The notes under the pieces are model-generated. The model saw nothing but the letters and a program-made list of their open reading frames with translations, was not told where the DNA came from and ran no database searches. The translations under genes and the position numbers were made by a program. Positions 57,001-64,000 of a stretch of DNA of 64,000 nucleotides are shown here, one piece after another. Origin of the DNA: Phoronis australis (Eukaryota; Phoronida; Phoronidae); NCBI GenBank assembly GCA_002633005.1, contig NMRA01000299.1, positions 124,001-188,000 of the forward strand. Direction: 5' to 3'. The stretch's first letter is position 1, and the number at the start of each line of letters is the position of its first letter.

Positions 57001-60000
57001 ATAATACCTCTGTCGCATAAAGCAACAGTTCTATAACTGTCAAGTAAACGCCCGGATCCATAACCAAGCTAGGACCGCGGGGCCTTATTTACATGTATCT
57101 CGGCAGGAACATGTTTGAATGACATTAGTATGTCGTACGTGCTGCCCCAGAAACAAACCAGGGCTGCACACACTGCAGTCGTATTGTCTGTGTTTGGTTT
57201 GCGAACATTTTAACATGATGATGCTGAGCACCAATGGATATTGCGAATAACCAGTCAAGGCATGTTACACAACAAATACATATTCCTATCACAAACTTTT
57301 GTAAGTCGATTGAGTTCAGAGTCAGTACCATCGCTGTTTATGTTTTTGAGGACATTGTGTGAATTTCTTGTCTGCAATAACGATCACAAATCTGCGTGGC
57401 TGTTCAAAGGGTCTATAACCGCAAATCGAAACATTGTCAGCACCCAACCGTATAAATTCTAAGATTTCAGACACTGTCAATTTTGCTGTCTTTCTCATAT
57501 TTCTTGAATTTCGGACGGCCAATATTGCTTATTTCTAAAATTTTGAACAGGTTCAAAATAATTATTTTTTCGCTGTCCTTAATTCAGGAATTTTTACCGT
57601 ACCTTCATTTGATGCCACAGCATGAATGCAACAAAAGTAAAAAAATGGCAGTTGGAAATTCTTTTCAAAGAATACTGGGACAAATGATGAGGTATTCTCA
57701 TAGACCTTACATTTAGAGCAAATTCTTTACTGTCATCTTTTTGGACAGGTTTCTCTGACACCACCGGAAGTTTTTCCTTCACCATTGACACAAGTTCATC
57801 TAGAGCTGATTGGTCTTCTGTCATCAGGCTCACTCTAGGAAGGTCTGTGGACAGCATACCGACCTTAACATTGAAAATGGAAAGAAACTAATTAGAGAGC
57901 CAGAACAATAGAATGACGTTTACAAGCAGAACACGACGACAATCCACTTCCTCTTCTGATACGTAGTATCTGAACATAGAAATCATTTCGTGTAAATGCA
58001 GACATCCTCTGAAATAAAGGACATAGGATCTGAAAGATTTATGCAACTTAGCGTTCTGTCAAGCTTGGAAAATCAGTTTTCATGTTAAATCCACAAATTG
58101 TTGTATATTGTTAGGTGGCAAATAAAATCTTTCTTGGCATGAATTTAAAAAATTAGTATAAATATGTGAATTACTCGCAGAATACATGAAAATTCTTCCA
58201 ATTCTGCAATCTTCGATGCTTTTTCACGTTTCCTTACATTTCAAACAACCAAGATCCTTGTAGATTTTGCTAGCATACAAAATTGGTGATGATCAAATTT
58301 CTTTAAAGTTAGTTAATTGTATTACTGGTCCTATCTAACTGGCCACACTTAGCGAGGATGTGTTAATTCTAAGATTTCATCAGCTTTAAAATCAAAACAT
58401 TCAGCAACAAATGAATGCAAACACATGAATGTGCAGGAGGCAAAAATCCCCCAAACGTTTGATCATTTGCAGACAATGACCTGAATTCAACTATAGCCAG
58501 CCACACACCCACTAATTCATTAAGAATAACTCGTATCTGACTGTACCTCAGTTGTGACCCACTTCACACCTTTTCCAACAACGGCTAAAATTACAGGAAG
58601 TTTGAGAACCTTTACAGCAAATCGAAACTCCATTTGGCAATTCTTGGATTCAGCATACTGTAACAAAACAATTATAACAATTAATGAAAGTCCATCGTTC
58701 GGGTAGATGTTTGTTTCCCTACCATGACTCTGACTGTGAGGGCCTTTCAGTTGTTGTCGGCAGAGGGTGACAAAATCTTTGTGGGAACCAGCAACTACAG
58801 TCATCGATCCCCAGTAGGAGCAAGCCACCTCCGCAATGTTGGGAAATTATTTTATAGGAAGTTCCACAAGTTGTGAGATAATTTTTAGCATCTAGTTATT
58901 CACCTAGATCAGTGATAATTCCCATATCCCGAATATAAAATTTAGGTTTATCAAACAAATCCCGAGCAGTAACTATAGCAAAAGGTGTTTCACAATCATA
59001 CCTGGTCAGAAACACATGCGATGACAACCTTTGCCTTACGCAGGCCCTTGGCAATGTCCTCAAAGAGACCTCCCGTGTTTCCCACACGTTCTATGTCCAT
59101 CCAACAGGGTACGCCAGCATCTTCAATGAGCTTTTTCAAGTCTCTAGGGTCATACCAGCCCAAGCCCCCTCTGACCTCAGGAACACCCTGGCTGACGGCA
59201 TCCTTGCTATTTGACCAGCAGTAACTTATGAAGCATTCTGGGAAAACTTCCTATGAAAAACATTGAGTGCACATCCTGATATTTTAATGCTGATTAAGAG
59301 AAATACTGACCAAGTGCAACATGGTTGGTTTGTCTGTTTCTACATGTGGAGAACATGTGACCTTTAAACCAGACAGACGGTGGGGTGAAAATGACCTTTA
59401 AACCAGAATCCTTCAGCAGGATGGGTTTATCCACATTCTTTTAGGCACAGCTTCTATCATGAGTCAGTAATGCATAATTAGCTGATAAGCCACGTTAGAC
59501 ACTCAAGGCTTGGGTTTTTGCAGGCAAAAGCATTTATGAATTGACAAACTTTGAAAATTCAAGAACCCACATAGTCTAAATTTTATTGCTCTATTTGGAT
59601 TTTATGCTTTGTTGATTTCCATGTCCTCAAAAGAAAATGAAGAAAACAGCACCTTGCTGCTTTCAACCCTATTACTGGGGTTTTCTGTAGATAAGCCCAC
59701 GCGATGAAACGCCCATGAGCGTTTATTCAGAAAATTATGCCAAATACACGGCCATAGGCATTTATTTGGTGTTACAACTTATAGTGTCAAGTGTCCAGAC
59801 AGTGGGGCATTTATTTGGAAATTTTGTTCTTAAAAGTCCACTCAGTGTCAACTTTTTGTCAGAAATTCAGTTTTGTGGAGCATTTGTCATCTATAAAAAC
59901 GAACAAGGCGTTGGCAAACTATGTATTTCTTAACAAAAAAGCTTAAAGACGCAATTTTAAGGAAAAGAGAGCAAAGTCAAGCAAAACTATGGTTTTCCTT

Positions 60001-63000
60001 TAAAAGACCCCTTTTCCAAATAAACGCCTGGATTTTTATTTGATGTTGCTAAAACGCCTGAAAATTTTCATTTTCCGAATACATGCCCATGGGCTTATCT
60101 ACAGAAGTTCCCAGTAGTCAGACATGATCTGGTAAGAAGGAATAATTACCCTCACTATGTGACTTAATGAATAGAGTTACTCTATTGATTATTAGCCCAC
60201 TAGTGGGACTGGAATGTGGATAGAACCAGTCAGGGAGACCACTTGACATCCAAATCAATCCTTATCTTATTTCATTACGGCGTTCTCCGGTTCAGTGACT
60301 TTACCAGAGGAAGAGGGTTGTGAGTGTGTGATAACATCTATTTAGCTTCTTTGTTAACTGCCAAGCACAGTCTTTTGTCTGGTATGACAACACAGATAGG
60401 CCAATTATCTAACAGGCTGATTACTGACCACATGTGTACACAGTCAAACCCAGAGCGAATTGGTACGTTCGGAAAGAATAGATTGACGTAACTTGGGTAG
60501 TAGTTGGGCGATTTTGGCGATTCAAGAACTAAACATGATCAGCATTTGACGAGGAATTCAGAAATGCTATTGCTTTATGTTCAAATGTGTTATAACTCAA
60601 CTTTATTTTTAACAGCACAGCCCATTCAGGCAAGATACGATCTTATTGGATATAAGAGCAATATCGAACAAAAGAGAGCTGGCCCTCCAACCATAAATGC
60701 CAGAATGAAGTTTATCAGTTGTGTAAGATATTGGCTACAGGGGTCATCTTCCCAACTTGTTGGGCTATAGAATAGAACAAGTAGGGATCAATGGGGAAAA
60801 CGCCATAATGTGAAGGGAATGTTTACAGCATGAGCAACATGAGCAACATAATCCAACCTACAAATCCTCAACAAATACAAACAAATGGTAAGTGCCCTAA
60901 CTACATAATCCATGTCTCTATTTGGGACTGTTTCATGCAACACAGAAAACAACTAAACAAGTACAGTATTAAGCAAACTGTCACCAACCTCCTCCTGGGC
61001 ACTGAAACGTTTCTGGATCATTTGCATCATTTCTTCTAGTTTTACGTCATACAAGTCAGTACTGGACATGTCGACGTAGACGTCATCTGATGTCAAAAAT
61101 CCAGCAGAAGCTTCTTGCCAGCCAGACTCAATGACAACAAGCAGCACCTCCTTGTGGTGAGACTCGCGAACACGGTATAACGTGTCAGTGTAGAATTTGT
61201 CTTGGACAAACTTCTTTGAGATCAACACCATCACAGCCTACAAACCAATGGCATAATAAGACAAGATGAAGATATCATTTTATACTTTGCAAAAGACTGT
61301 TTATATATTTATTACCTTTCTCCACAAATATACATGCACATTATTTGGCACCAAAAATACACTGTGATACACTCAAGAATTCATCCAAACAACTCTTACT
61401 TTATAGTAAGTAATAAAAAGCAATCCCACCATGTACCTCTGTGAAAAATTTTATCAAAAAATAGACAGATGACTGTGTCTCATGTCAAGTAAGATAAAAC
61501 AACCAAAAGGGGTTGCCACAGTAGTCAAATGTGTCTGGAAATTAAGTGGCGCTAACACATTCCCGCCTCATACCTCAGCGGAAAGTTTTGACGAAATTCA
61601 TCATCACTTCAACAAAAATGGAAAAATTAACAAGGGTGCCACATCAAATCCGTCCTAAAGTTAGTGGTGTACATGCCCTGCATGATGTTTCAGCAAAATT
61701 CACATTATTTAGCTCAAAATTGATGGATAACAATTTTCTTGTCGAAAATAAAGCAACCAACAAAGGTGCCAATGGCAGTTAAATGCATTTCCAAAATCGT
61801 GCAGGCGCACTCCCACCGACCTCAGTTTCGTGTTTTGATAGAATTTGTCAGTCAATCGAGCATTTTTCTCCCACAGTCCAAAAAACTGGCATTGCCTTCA
61901 GTATTGGTCCATATTTCTATAATATTTTACCTACATTAGAGTCAATGTCAGAGAAGTGAAGGGCAACCAAAAATATTTTCAAGATGGCTTTAGCAAAGTA
62001 TTTAAAAGCACATGATTGACAGCGAGGCTAAGGTATCCACAAGGAATTACATTACATACCCTTGCATCTTTGATGGCCAATGTGAGAGCAACGTCAGGAA
62101 CCTCCTTAATGTTGTCTGACCACCATCTAAACAGAACAACAGTTGATGCAAAATGACCATGAGACCCTGCACTACTGTAGCATATCAACTTGCAAGCGAT
62201 AAGATTGGATCATTAAAGGCAAAAAAATTCAAAGGATCGTCTTCTGTCAAAGAAATTTTAGTGCTAAATTAACTCAGTGAAATAAGAAATTCCACAGTGT
62301 TACTACTCCACAGGGTGTGTTGTCAACAGCCATCAAAGGCGACTGAATGATCTCTCCATCATTACACACATTAAACATTAATTTTCAGGGATTCAAAAGG
62401 GCATTGTTGACTTGAAATGAAAACACATTGACCAGAGAACACAATAGTATAAATTTCATCAAACCTCATTTTCAGATTCTATGATTTATGCACTGATCTA
62501 CAAAACGCTGTTGTGTTATTTTTTAAAATGATCCACTTTTGCAAGAAGGGCTATGAAAAAAATAAGAACTTTATGATTTTATACAAAAACCTCCTAAGCT
62601 GCATAAAAATAAAAGAGGATTTAATAGAAAAATTAATAAATCCATTACTGGACTTACGGTTACATAGAGATGGCTACGTTACATCCTCCTCTCCAGGACT
62701 TCATCAGGCCACTGAGTTGTCACGTGACTGGTCATGTGATCTGTCGTACAGTTTTTGCAGGATAGGGCGTTGAAGAGGATCCCGCAAAAACTGTGCGGCA
62801 GATCACATGACAAGTCACGTGACAACTCAGTGGCCTGATGAAGTCCTCGAGAGGAGGACGTACCGTAGCCATCTCTATGTAACCGTAAGTGTGAGATTTC
62901 TTAATTTTTCTACCTTATTACTCAACTGGATGACTGAAAACATTCATCGTAAACTCATAAGTGTTTACAACATTTAATCTTGAACAATTAAATTTGATGA

Positions 63001-64000
63001 TGCCATTCATGCCAAGTGTTTTGATAACGATGTACCTTAGTTTCTGGTTTACTCAATTTCCTAAAAAGCCATGGTGACTTGACTCAATCAATGACAGATC
63101 AAAATCAAATTCCACAAAATGAAGTTCTTCTTTCAGAAAATATAGAATTTTAACAAATAAATTTTATAGTTTTGTAGATAATTGGCTGATAAAGCCCTAT
63201 GTATCCTTAAATCTCATAAAATGGTCTATTCAAATACTAAAGTTTGAACACAATTTGACAAAAAGTGCCAACTTTTACCCATTTTTGAAAATAAGCCATA
63301 TATCTCAAAAACCCTGTAAAAATTTTGTCACTCTTTGTTGAGTAGTCAAGAGTGTTCCTCTGAGAATTCAAAAGCAATGCATTTTGGAGGAACTCGAATG
63401 AAAAAATAAATAATATGGCTGCCATAGACACCATCTTGAAAGTAAAGTTGAGCTGAAATGCAACAAATTTGAGTACCTAACAAGAAAAAAAAATTCATGG
63501 AAGAAATTAAAGCCACAATAATCTGTGCCTTTAGTCAAAAACTAGTTTTGTTTTACCCCACACCATTATTCACAGATTGGACCCGATTTCAAGGCTTGAG
63601 AAGAAATGACAGACAATCACTGCTACAGACTGAGCGTAATCGTTCCTCGTCATAATGGGATAGTCTCGACTACTAAAGCAGTGTGGTACTCACATGAATT
63701 CCAAAAGTTTCATTGCAACATAGTTCAAACAAAGTAAAAGAATTGAACAGCATTGTTTTGGAATGTCATAATTATACACTTGTGAATGTTGTATCTGATA
63801 TCACAATACGGTGGCATAAAGATCAAACTGAGTACCTCGACAAAATGGCGTAAATATCCACTAACTTGATACAGAGGTTGATGGTAACATGCGCAAATCT
63901 ATTTTGCCTGGATTAAGCTAGCCTGGTACTTACACCTTATGACCCAATTCCTCCAAGTCGGTCTTTAATCTTCGAGGATCGATGTGCGTGATAAGTTCTC
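41866..64000 (-). CDS. Tandem-TIR protein with CaaX box, 3' twelve exons (5' end outside window)
   Basis: Joined exons: 63934-64000, 62060-62126, 60989-61237, 59002-59250, 58547-58657, 57711-57863, 54625-54777, 53712-53789, 52162-52350, 48297-48406, 42614-42777 and 41866-42080, read on the minus strand. All phases fit and give 600 residues plus stop. Order: TIR-like domain 1 (LEELGHKVWWSDNI ... AVMVLISKKFV); TIR domain 2 (FISYCWSNSKDAV, CWMDIERVG, KVVIACVSDQYAESKNCQME, LPVILAVVGKG); a helical segment; then SPYPRLFVLDFLEE, IRELCEHEDGWHISGTPI and CHLRSGNIVWLCKEH; then a Lys-rich tail ending CVIQ. I believe invertebrate proteins of the Roco/MFHAS1-like type carry this TIR plus YPRLF...GWH arrangement, but no Roc or COR domain is in view. 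TIR domains signal in immunity or cleave NAD+. The CaaX box predicts farnesylation and membrane attachment. Confidence 0.87.
42614..42777 (-). CDS. Tandem-TIR gene, penultimate exon
   Basis: Acceptor TTGCTGTTTCAG, donor GTAACT; starts with the last base of an Arg codon. It encodes CHLRSGNIVWLCKEHQASIG, whose Cys/His residues (C..., LC-x-x-H) might form a small metal site, then DVTILESEQGVASGGGE and FLELLLKSMGK. Confidence 0.88.
43031..43502. mobile_element. MITE family 1, copy 2
   Basis: Non-coding, about 470 bp. Starts CATGACGGCGTTTTTCCG and ends GGGAAAACACCGTAATAC, an imperfect inverted pair. The body matches 60273-60810 (TGCCAAGCACAGTCTTTTGT, CTAAACATGATCA.CATTTG). In the intron between the 48.3 and 42.7 kb exons of the TIR gene. 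Confidence 0.85.
43838..44097 (+). mobile_element. CGCACCCAG-type MITE, copy 2
   Basis: About 260 bp from CATGTGCGCACCC to GACTGGGTGCGCGCATG. Contains a run of 13 C and GGTCCGCCTCAGAGAA, found reverse-complemented in copy 3. In the same TIR-gene intron. Confidence 0.78.
44760..45306 (-). mobile_element. GTATTCGCCCTAATAA-type element, truncated copy
   Basis: Ends with GGCGCTTATTAGGGCGAATACAGTA (first 20 bases from GGCGCTT), the reverse complement of the left terminus of 49520-51038. Interior segments (GCACGTGGCCAGGAAGT relatives, GATCAGCAAAACTTTTGCG) match 49.8-50.1 kb in inverse. The other terminus is missing. Confidence 0.7.
45996..46265 (-). mobile_element. CGCACCCAG-type MITE, copy 3, with assembly gap
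   Basis: CATGCGCGCACCCAG to CCCTGGGTGCGCCCATG, inverted relative to copy 2. A run of G follows the gap at 46201-46207, so the gap reflects a homopolymer that was hard to sequence. Confidence 0.78.
46201..46207. other. Gap of 7 N at a poly-G tract
   Basis: NNNNNNN followed by 15 G. The corresponding place in the inverted copy at 43.87 kb is a run of 13 C, so little sequence is likely missing. Confidence 0.8.
46440..47149 (+). pseudogene. LINE 3' end fragment with A-rich tail
   Basis: CIDNWNSLPSKVKERTSI (46471-46525 region) matches the end of Jockey/CR1-type ORF2 proteins (W-N-x-L-P). Downstream sequence has no frame and ends ATAATAAATATTCAAAAGAG then AAAAAAAA near 47149, as expected for a polyadenylated insertion. 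The parts may or may not be from one insertion. Confidence 0.6.
47341..47571 (+). repeat. Interspersed repeat, copy at 39597-39841
   Basis: Diverged direct copy with the same palindromic CAATGACGTCATTG core and TGGGTGGCATTCTCCTCTAA end. In a TIR-gene intron. Confidence 0.82.
48297..48406 (-). CDS. Tandem-TIR gene, exon encoding VATVDKDF...
   Basis: 110 bases, acceptor AACTTATTAG, donor GTAAGT. It encodes VATVDKDFKTDYMHLRRKIM then DFESRRGLQENFGLLDR, probably helical. It carries two bases into the next exon, completing the Arg before CHLRSG. Too short to stand out alone; supported by phase agreement on both sides. Confidence 0.82.
49520..51038. mobile_element. 1.5-kb DNA transposon with GTATTCGC..CTAATAACCGCCC termini
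   Basis: Left end TTACTGTATTCGCCCTAATA then ACCGCCCA. The right end reverse-complements to GTACCGTATTCGCTCTAATA then ACCGCCCA. That is about 27 of 30 identical. Interior frames (for example 49877-50080 minus) are short and broken. Superfamily not determined. Lies in the intron between the 52.2 and 48.3 kb exons. Confidence 0.8.
51186..51608. mobile_element. MITE with AAGT.CCGTTTA.AC termini
   Basis: Left GAAAGTCCCGTTTAGAC and right GTGTAAACGGCACTTAAT form an inverted pair. Inside, TGACACGGAGCAA and its complement TTGCTCCGTGTCA occur four times in both orientations, giving an internally repetitive non-coding element. hAT-like by terminus style, unproven. Confidence 0.65.
51609..52150 (-). repeat. 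Intronic repeat, second copy at 59395-60830
   Basis: Direct similarity with the other copy along its length: TTTATCCACATTCTTT.AGGC, GAAAATTCAAGAAC, AATTACCCTCACTATGT and GGAATGTGGAT. It stops about 10 bases before the donor of the 52.16 kb exon. The other copy contains two later MITE insertions that this one lacks. Confidence 0.8.
52162..52350 (-). CDS. Tandem-TIR gene, GWHISG exon
   Basis: 189 bases, phase 0 at both ends; acceptor TGTCCTATTGCAG, donor GTGAAA. It encodes GWHISGTPISLSLLLAPEQT then a helical segment FDDFLKSIAGYMYRMLTVLK and LPAGREVYSQLEK. With the previous exon it forms LCEHED-GWH, a motif pair I associate with the TIR/Roco-like invertebrate family. Confidence 0.88.
52351..53711 (-). 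other. TIR-gene intron
   Basis: No exon seen. An 87-codon plus-strand frame at 52488-52751 has no recognisable similarity. Confidence 0.5.
53712..53789 (-). CDS. Tandem-TIR gene, 26-codon exon
   Basis: 78 bases, phase 0 at both ends; acceptor CATTTCTTTTAG, donor GTATGT. It encodes DARTADATEQDQKGIFCIRE then LCEHED. It joins the YPRLF exon to the GWH exon. Its placement depends on the continuity of the motif and on splice sites. Confidence 0.87.
54625..54777 (-). CDS. Tandem-TIR gene, YPRLF exon
   Basis: 153 bases, phase 0; acceptor TTTCCCTCTAG, donor GTAAAT. It encodes ELIELAQRNFLRQAAGFAAS then AELSPYPRLFVLDFLEETSS and NETLKIADENM. An amphipathic helix followed by a predicted beta strand around PRLFVLDF. 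Confidence 0.9.
55744..57601. mobile_element. 1.86-kb DNA transposon with TACGGTAAAAATTCC termini and subterminal repeats
   Basis: Starts TACGGTAAAAATTCCCGAAT and ends ATTCAGGAATTTTTACCGTA, with about 24 of 29 bases inverted-complementary. Short relatives of AATTTCGGACAG occur repeatedly within 200 bp of each end (five on the left, three on the right), as expected for transposase-binding subterminal repeats. No transposase recognised. The right end is 110 bp from the 57.71 kb exon, near its splice donor. Confidence 0.78.
57711..57863 (-). CDS. Tandem-TIR gene, end of TIR domain 2
   Basis: 153 bases, phase 0; acceptor ...CAATGTTAAG, donor GTAAGG. It encodes VGMLSTDLPRVSLMTEDQSA then LDELVSMVKEKLPVVSEKPV: the last strand and helix of the TIR fold followed by a charged linker. 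Confidence 0.9.
58547..58657 (-). CDS. Tandem-TIR gene, TIR domain 2 middle exon
   Basis: 111 bases, phase 0; acceptor TGTTTTGTTACAG, donor GTACAG. It encodes YAESKNCQMEFRFAVKVLKL then PVILAVVGKGVKWVTTE. The Glu of NCQMEF occupies the place of the catalytic Glu (WCxxE position; Glu642 in SARM1) in NAD-cleaving TIR domains. Confidence 0.92.
59002..59250 (-). CDS. Tandem-TIR gene, TIR domain 2 first exon
   Basis: 249 bases, phase 0; acceptor TTTTTCATAG, donor GTATGA. EVFPECFISYCWSNSKDAVS holds the FISY box 1. LGWYDPRDLKKLIEDAGVPC then WMDIERVG follows, and GLFEDIAKGLRKAKVVIACV then SDQ. All are standard TIR strand/helix landmarks. Confidence 0.94.
59673..60117. mobile_element. 445-bp MITE with TACTGGG..TCTGTAGATAAGCCCA termini
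   Basis: Left TACTGGGGTTTTCTGTAGAT then AAGCCCA; the right end reverse-complements to TACTGGGAACTTCTGTAGAT then AAGCCCA. Interior is non-coding, with CGCCCATGAGCGTTTATT-type motifs. The related copy at 51.9 kb lacks it. Confidence 0.82.
60273..60810. mobile_element. MITE family 1, copy 3 (complete)
   Basis: 538 bp. CATTACGGCGTTCTCCGG at the left and GGGGAAAACGCCATAATG at the right form an imperfect inverted repeat. This is the best complete copy of the family and lies 180 bp from the donor of the 60.99 kb exon. Confidence 0.88.
60989..61237 (-). CDS. Tandem-TIR gene, TIR-like domain 1 main exon
   Basis: 249 bases, phase 0; acceptor TTGGTTTGTAG, donor GTTGGT. AVMVLISKKFVQDKFYTDTL then YRVRESHHKEVLLVVIESGW, then FLTSDDVYVDMSSTDLYDVK. 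It matches TIR strands C-E. At the catalytic-Glu position (KFYTDTL) there is no Glu, so this domain may not cleave NAD+. Confidence 0.9.
61500..61960 (+). repeat. Possible GCCACTAGG-type repeat units
   Basis: AGGGGTTGCCACAGTAGTCA and AAGGGTGCCACATCAAATCC resemble the units at 34-36 kb, with A-rich stretches between. Strongly diverged; the assignment is weak. Confidence 0.35.
62060..62126 (-). CDS. Tandem-TIR gene, TIR-like domain 1 small exon
   Basis: 67 bases; acceptor TTCTGTTTAG, donor GTATGT. After completing a Val codon it encodes WWSDNIKEVPDVALTLAIKD then AR. W-W-x-D is the TIR strand-B motif (as in W-x-D of many TIR domains). Confidence 0.88.
62652..62890. mobile_element. 239-bp fold-back MITE
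   Basis: Arms of about 112 bp (ACTTACGGTTACATAGAGAT at the left; its complement at the right) match at more than 90% of positions, with a loop of about 15 bases. The arms contain the CACGTGAC E-box motif. In a TIR-gene intron. No target duplication is evident. It would form a stable hairpin in the pre-mRNA. Confidence 0.88.
62891..63933 (-). other. TIR-gene intron remainder
   Basis: No exon or recognisable repeat seen; AT-rich. Confidence 0.5.
63934..64000 (-). CDS. Tandem-TIR gene, first exon in view (partial)
   Basis: The exon runs off the window. It encodes ELITHIDPRRLKTDLEELGHK and two bases of a Val codon before donor GTAAGT. It supplies helix A of TIR-like domain 1 and joins in phase to WWSDNIK. 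The FISY-type box 1 of this domain should lie just upstream, outside the window. Confidence 0.85.

Larger units (their letters stand above)
59395..60830 (-). repeat. Intronic repeat, copy of 51609-52150 with two nested MITEs
   Basis: Same landmarks as the other copy, interrupted at 59673-60117 and 60273-60810. After the second insertion the similarity resumes (GGGAATGTTTACAGCATG against GGGGATGTTTACAGTATG at 52.1 kb), so the 51.6-52.1 kb copy shows both empty sites. Confidence 0.78.

Noticed and set aside
58985-59224. 79-codon plus-strand frame
   Set aside because: Antisense shadow of the TIR domain 2 exon at 59002-59250.

Overview
This is a repeat-rich piece of an animal nuclear genome. The genes have small exons, long introns and canonical GT/AG splice sites. 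It holds one complete host gene and the 3' part of another. Between and inside them are remnants of many transposon classes: Gypsy LTR elements, a CR1/Jockey-like LINE, Kolobok/THAP-type and pogo-type DNA transposons, hAT-like elements and many MITEs. The mix fits a marine invertebrate (hemichordate, cephalochordate, cnidarian or lophotrochozoan), but the sequence does not tell me which. Most open frames in the window are chance or transposon-derived.

Layout. 1-8 kb: repeats, including a Gypsy pol fragment on the minus strand, a TAGC-ended element nested in a MITE, an LTR, and a 970-bp direct duplication that meets at a single N. 8.0-24.8 kb, plus strand: a five-exon gene for protein phosphatase 1 inhibitor-2 (PPP1R2), 172 aa and intact. 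Its introns contain a LINE (intron 1), a TAGC element and a Kolobok-like element (intron 1), a TIR element and a second N-joined duplication (intron 3), and a hAT-like element (intron 4). 25-41 kb: intergenic, with a decayed pogo-type transposon encoding DDE transposase, OTU-protease-like and PHD-like parts, a 454-bp fold-back made of short repeats, a Gypsy integrase fragment, an LTR, a THAP fragment and MITEs. 41.9-64.0 kb, minus strand: twelve phase-consistent exons giving the last 600 residues of a protein with two TIR-like domains, a conserved YPRLF...LCEHEDGWH region, a Lys-rich tail and a CVIQ CaaX box. Its 5' end lies beyond the window.

The two host genes are convergent and show no functional link. 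PPP1R2 acts on the PP1 catalytic subunit. The TIR protein looks like an innate-immunity or stress-signalling adaptor/enzyme that may be lipid-anchored. The most unusual items are the OTU-containing pogo element, the tandem-TIR CaaX protein, the fold-back of short repeats, and the transposon termini that carry ETS and CRE-like motifs. Two places (6979 and 18387) look like uncollapsed allelic overlaps rather than biological duplications.
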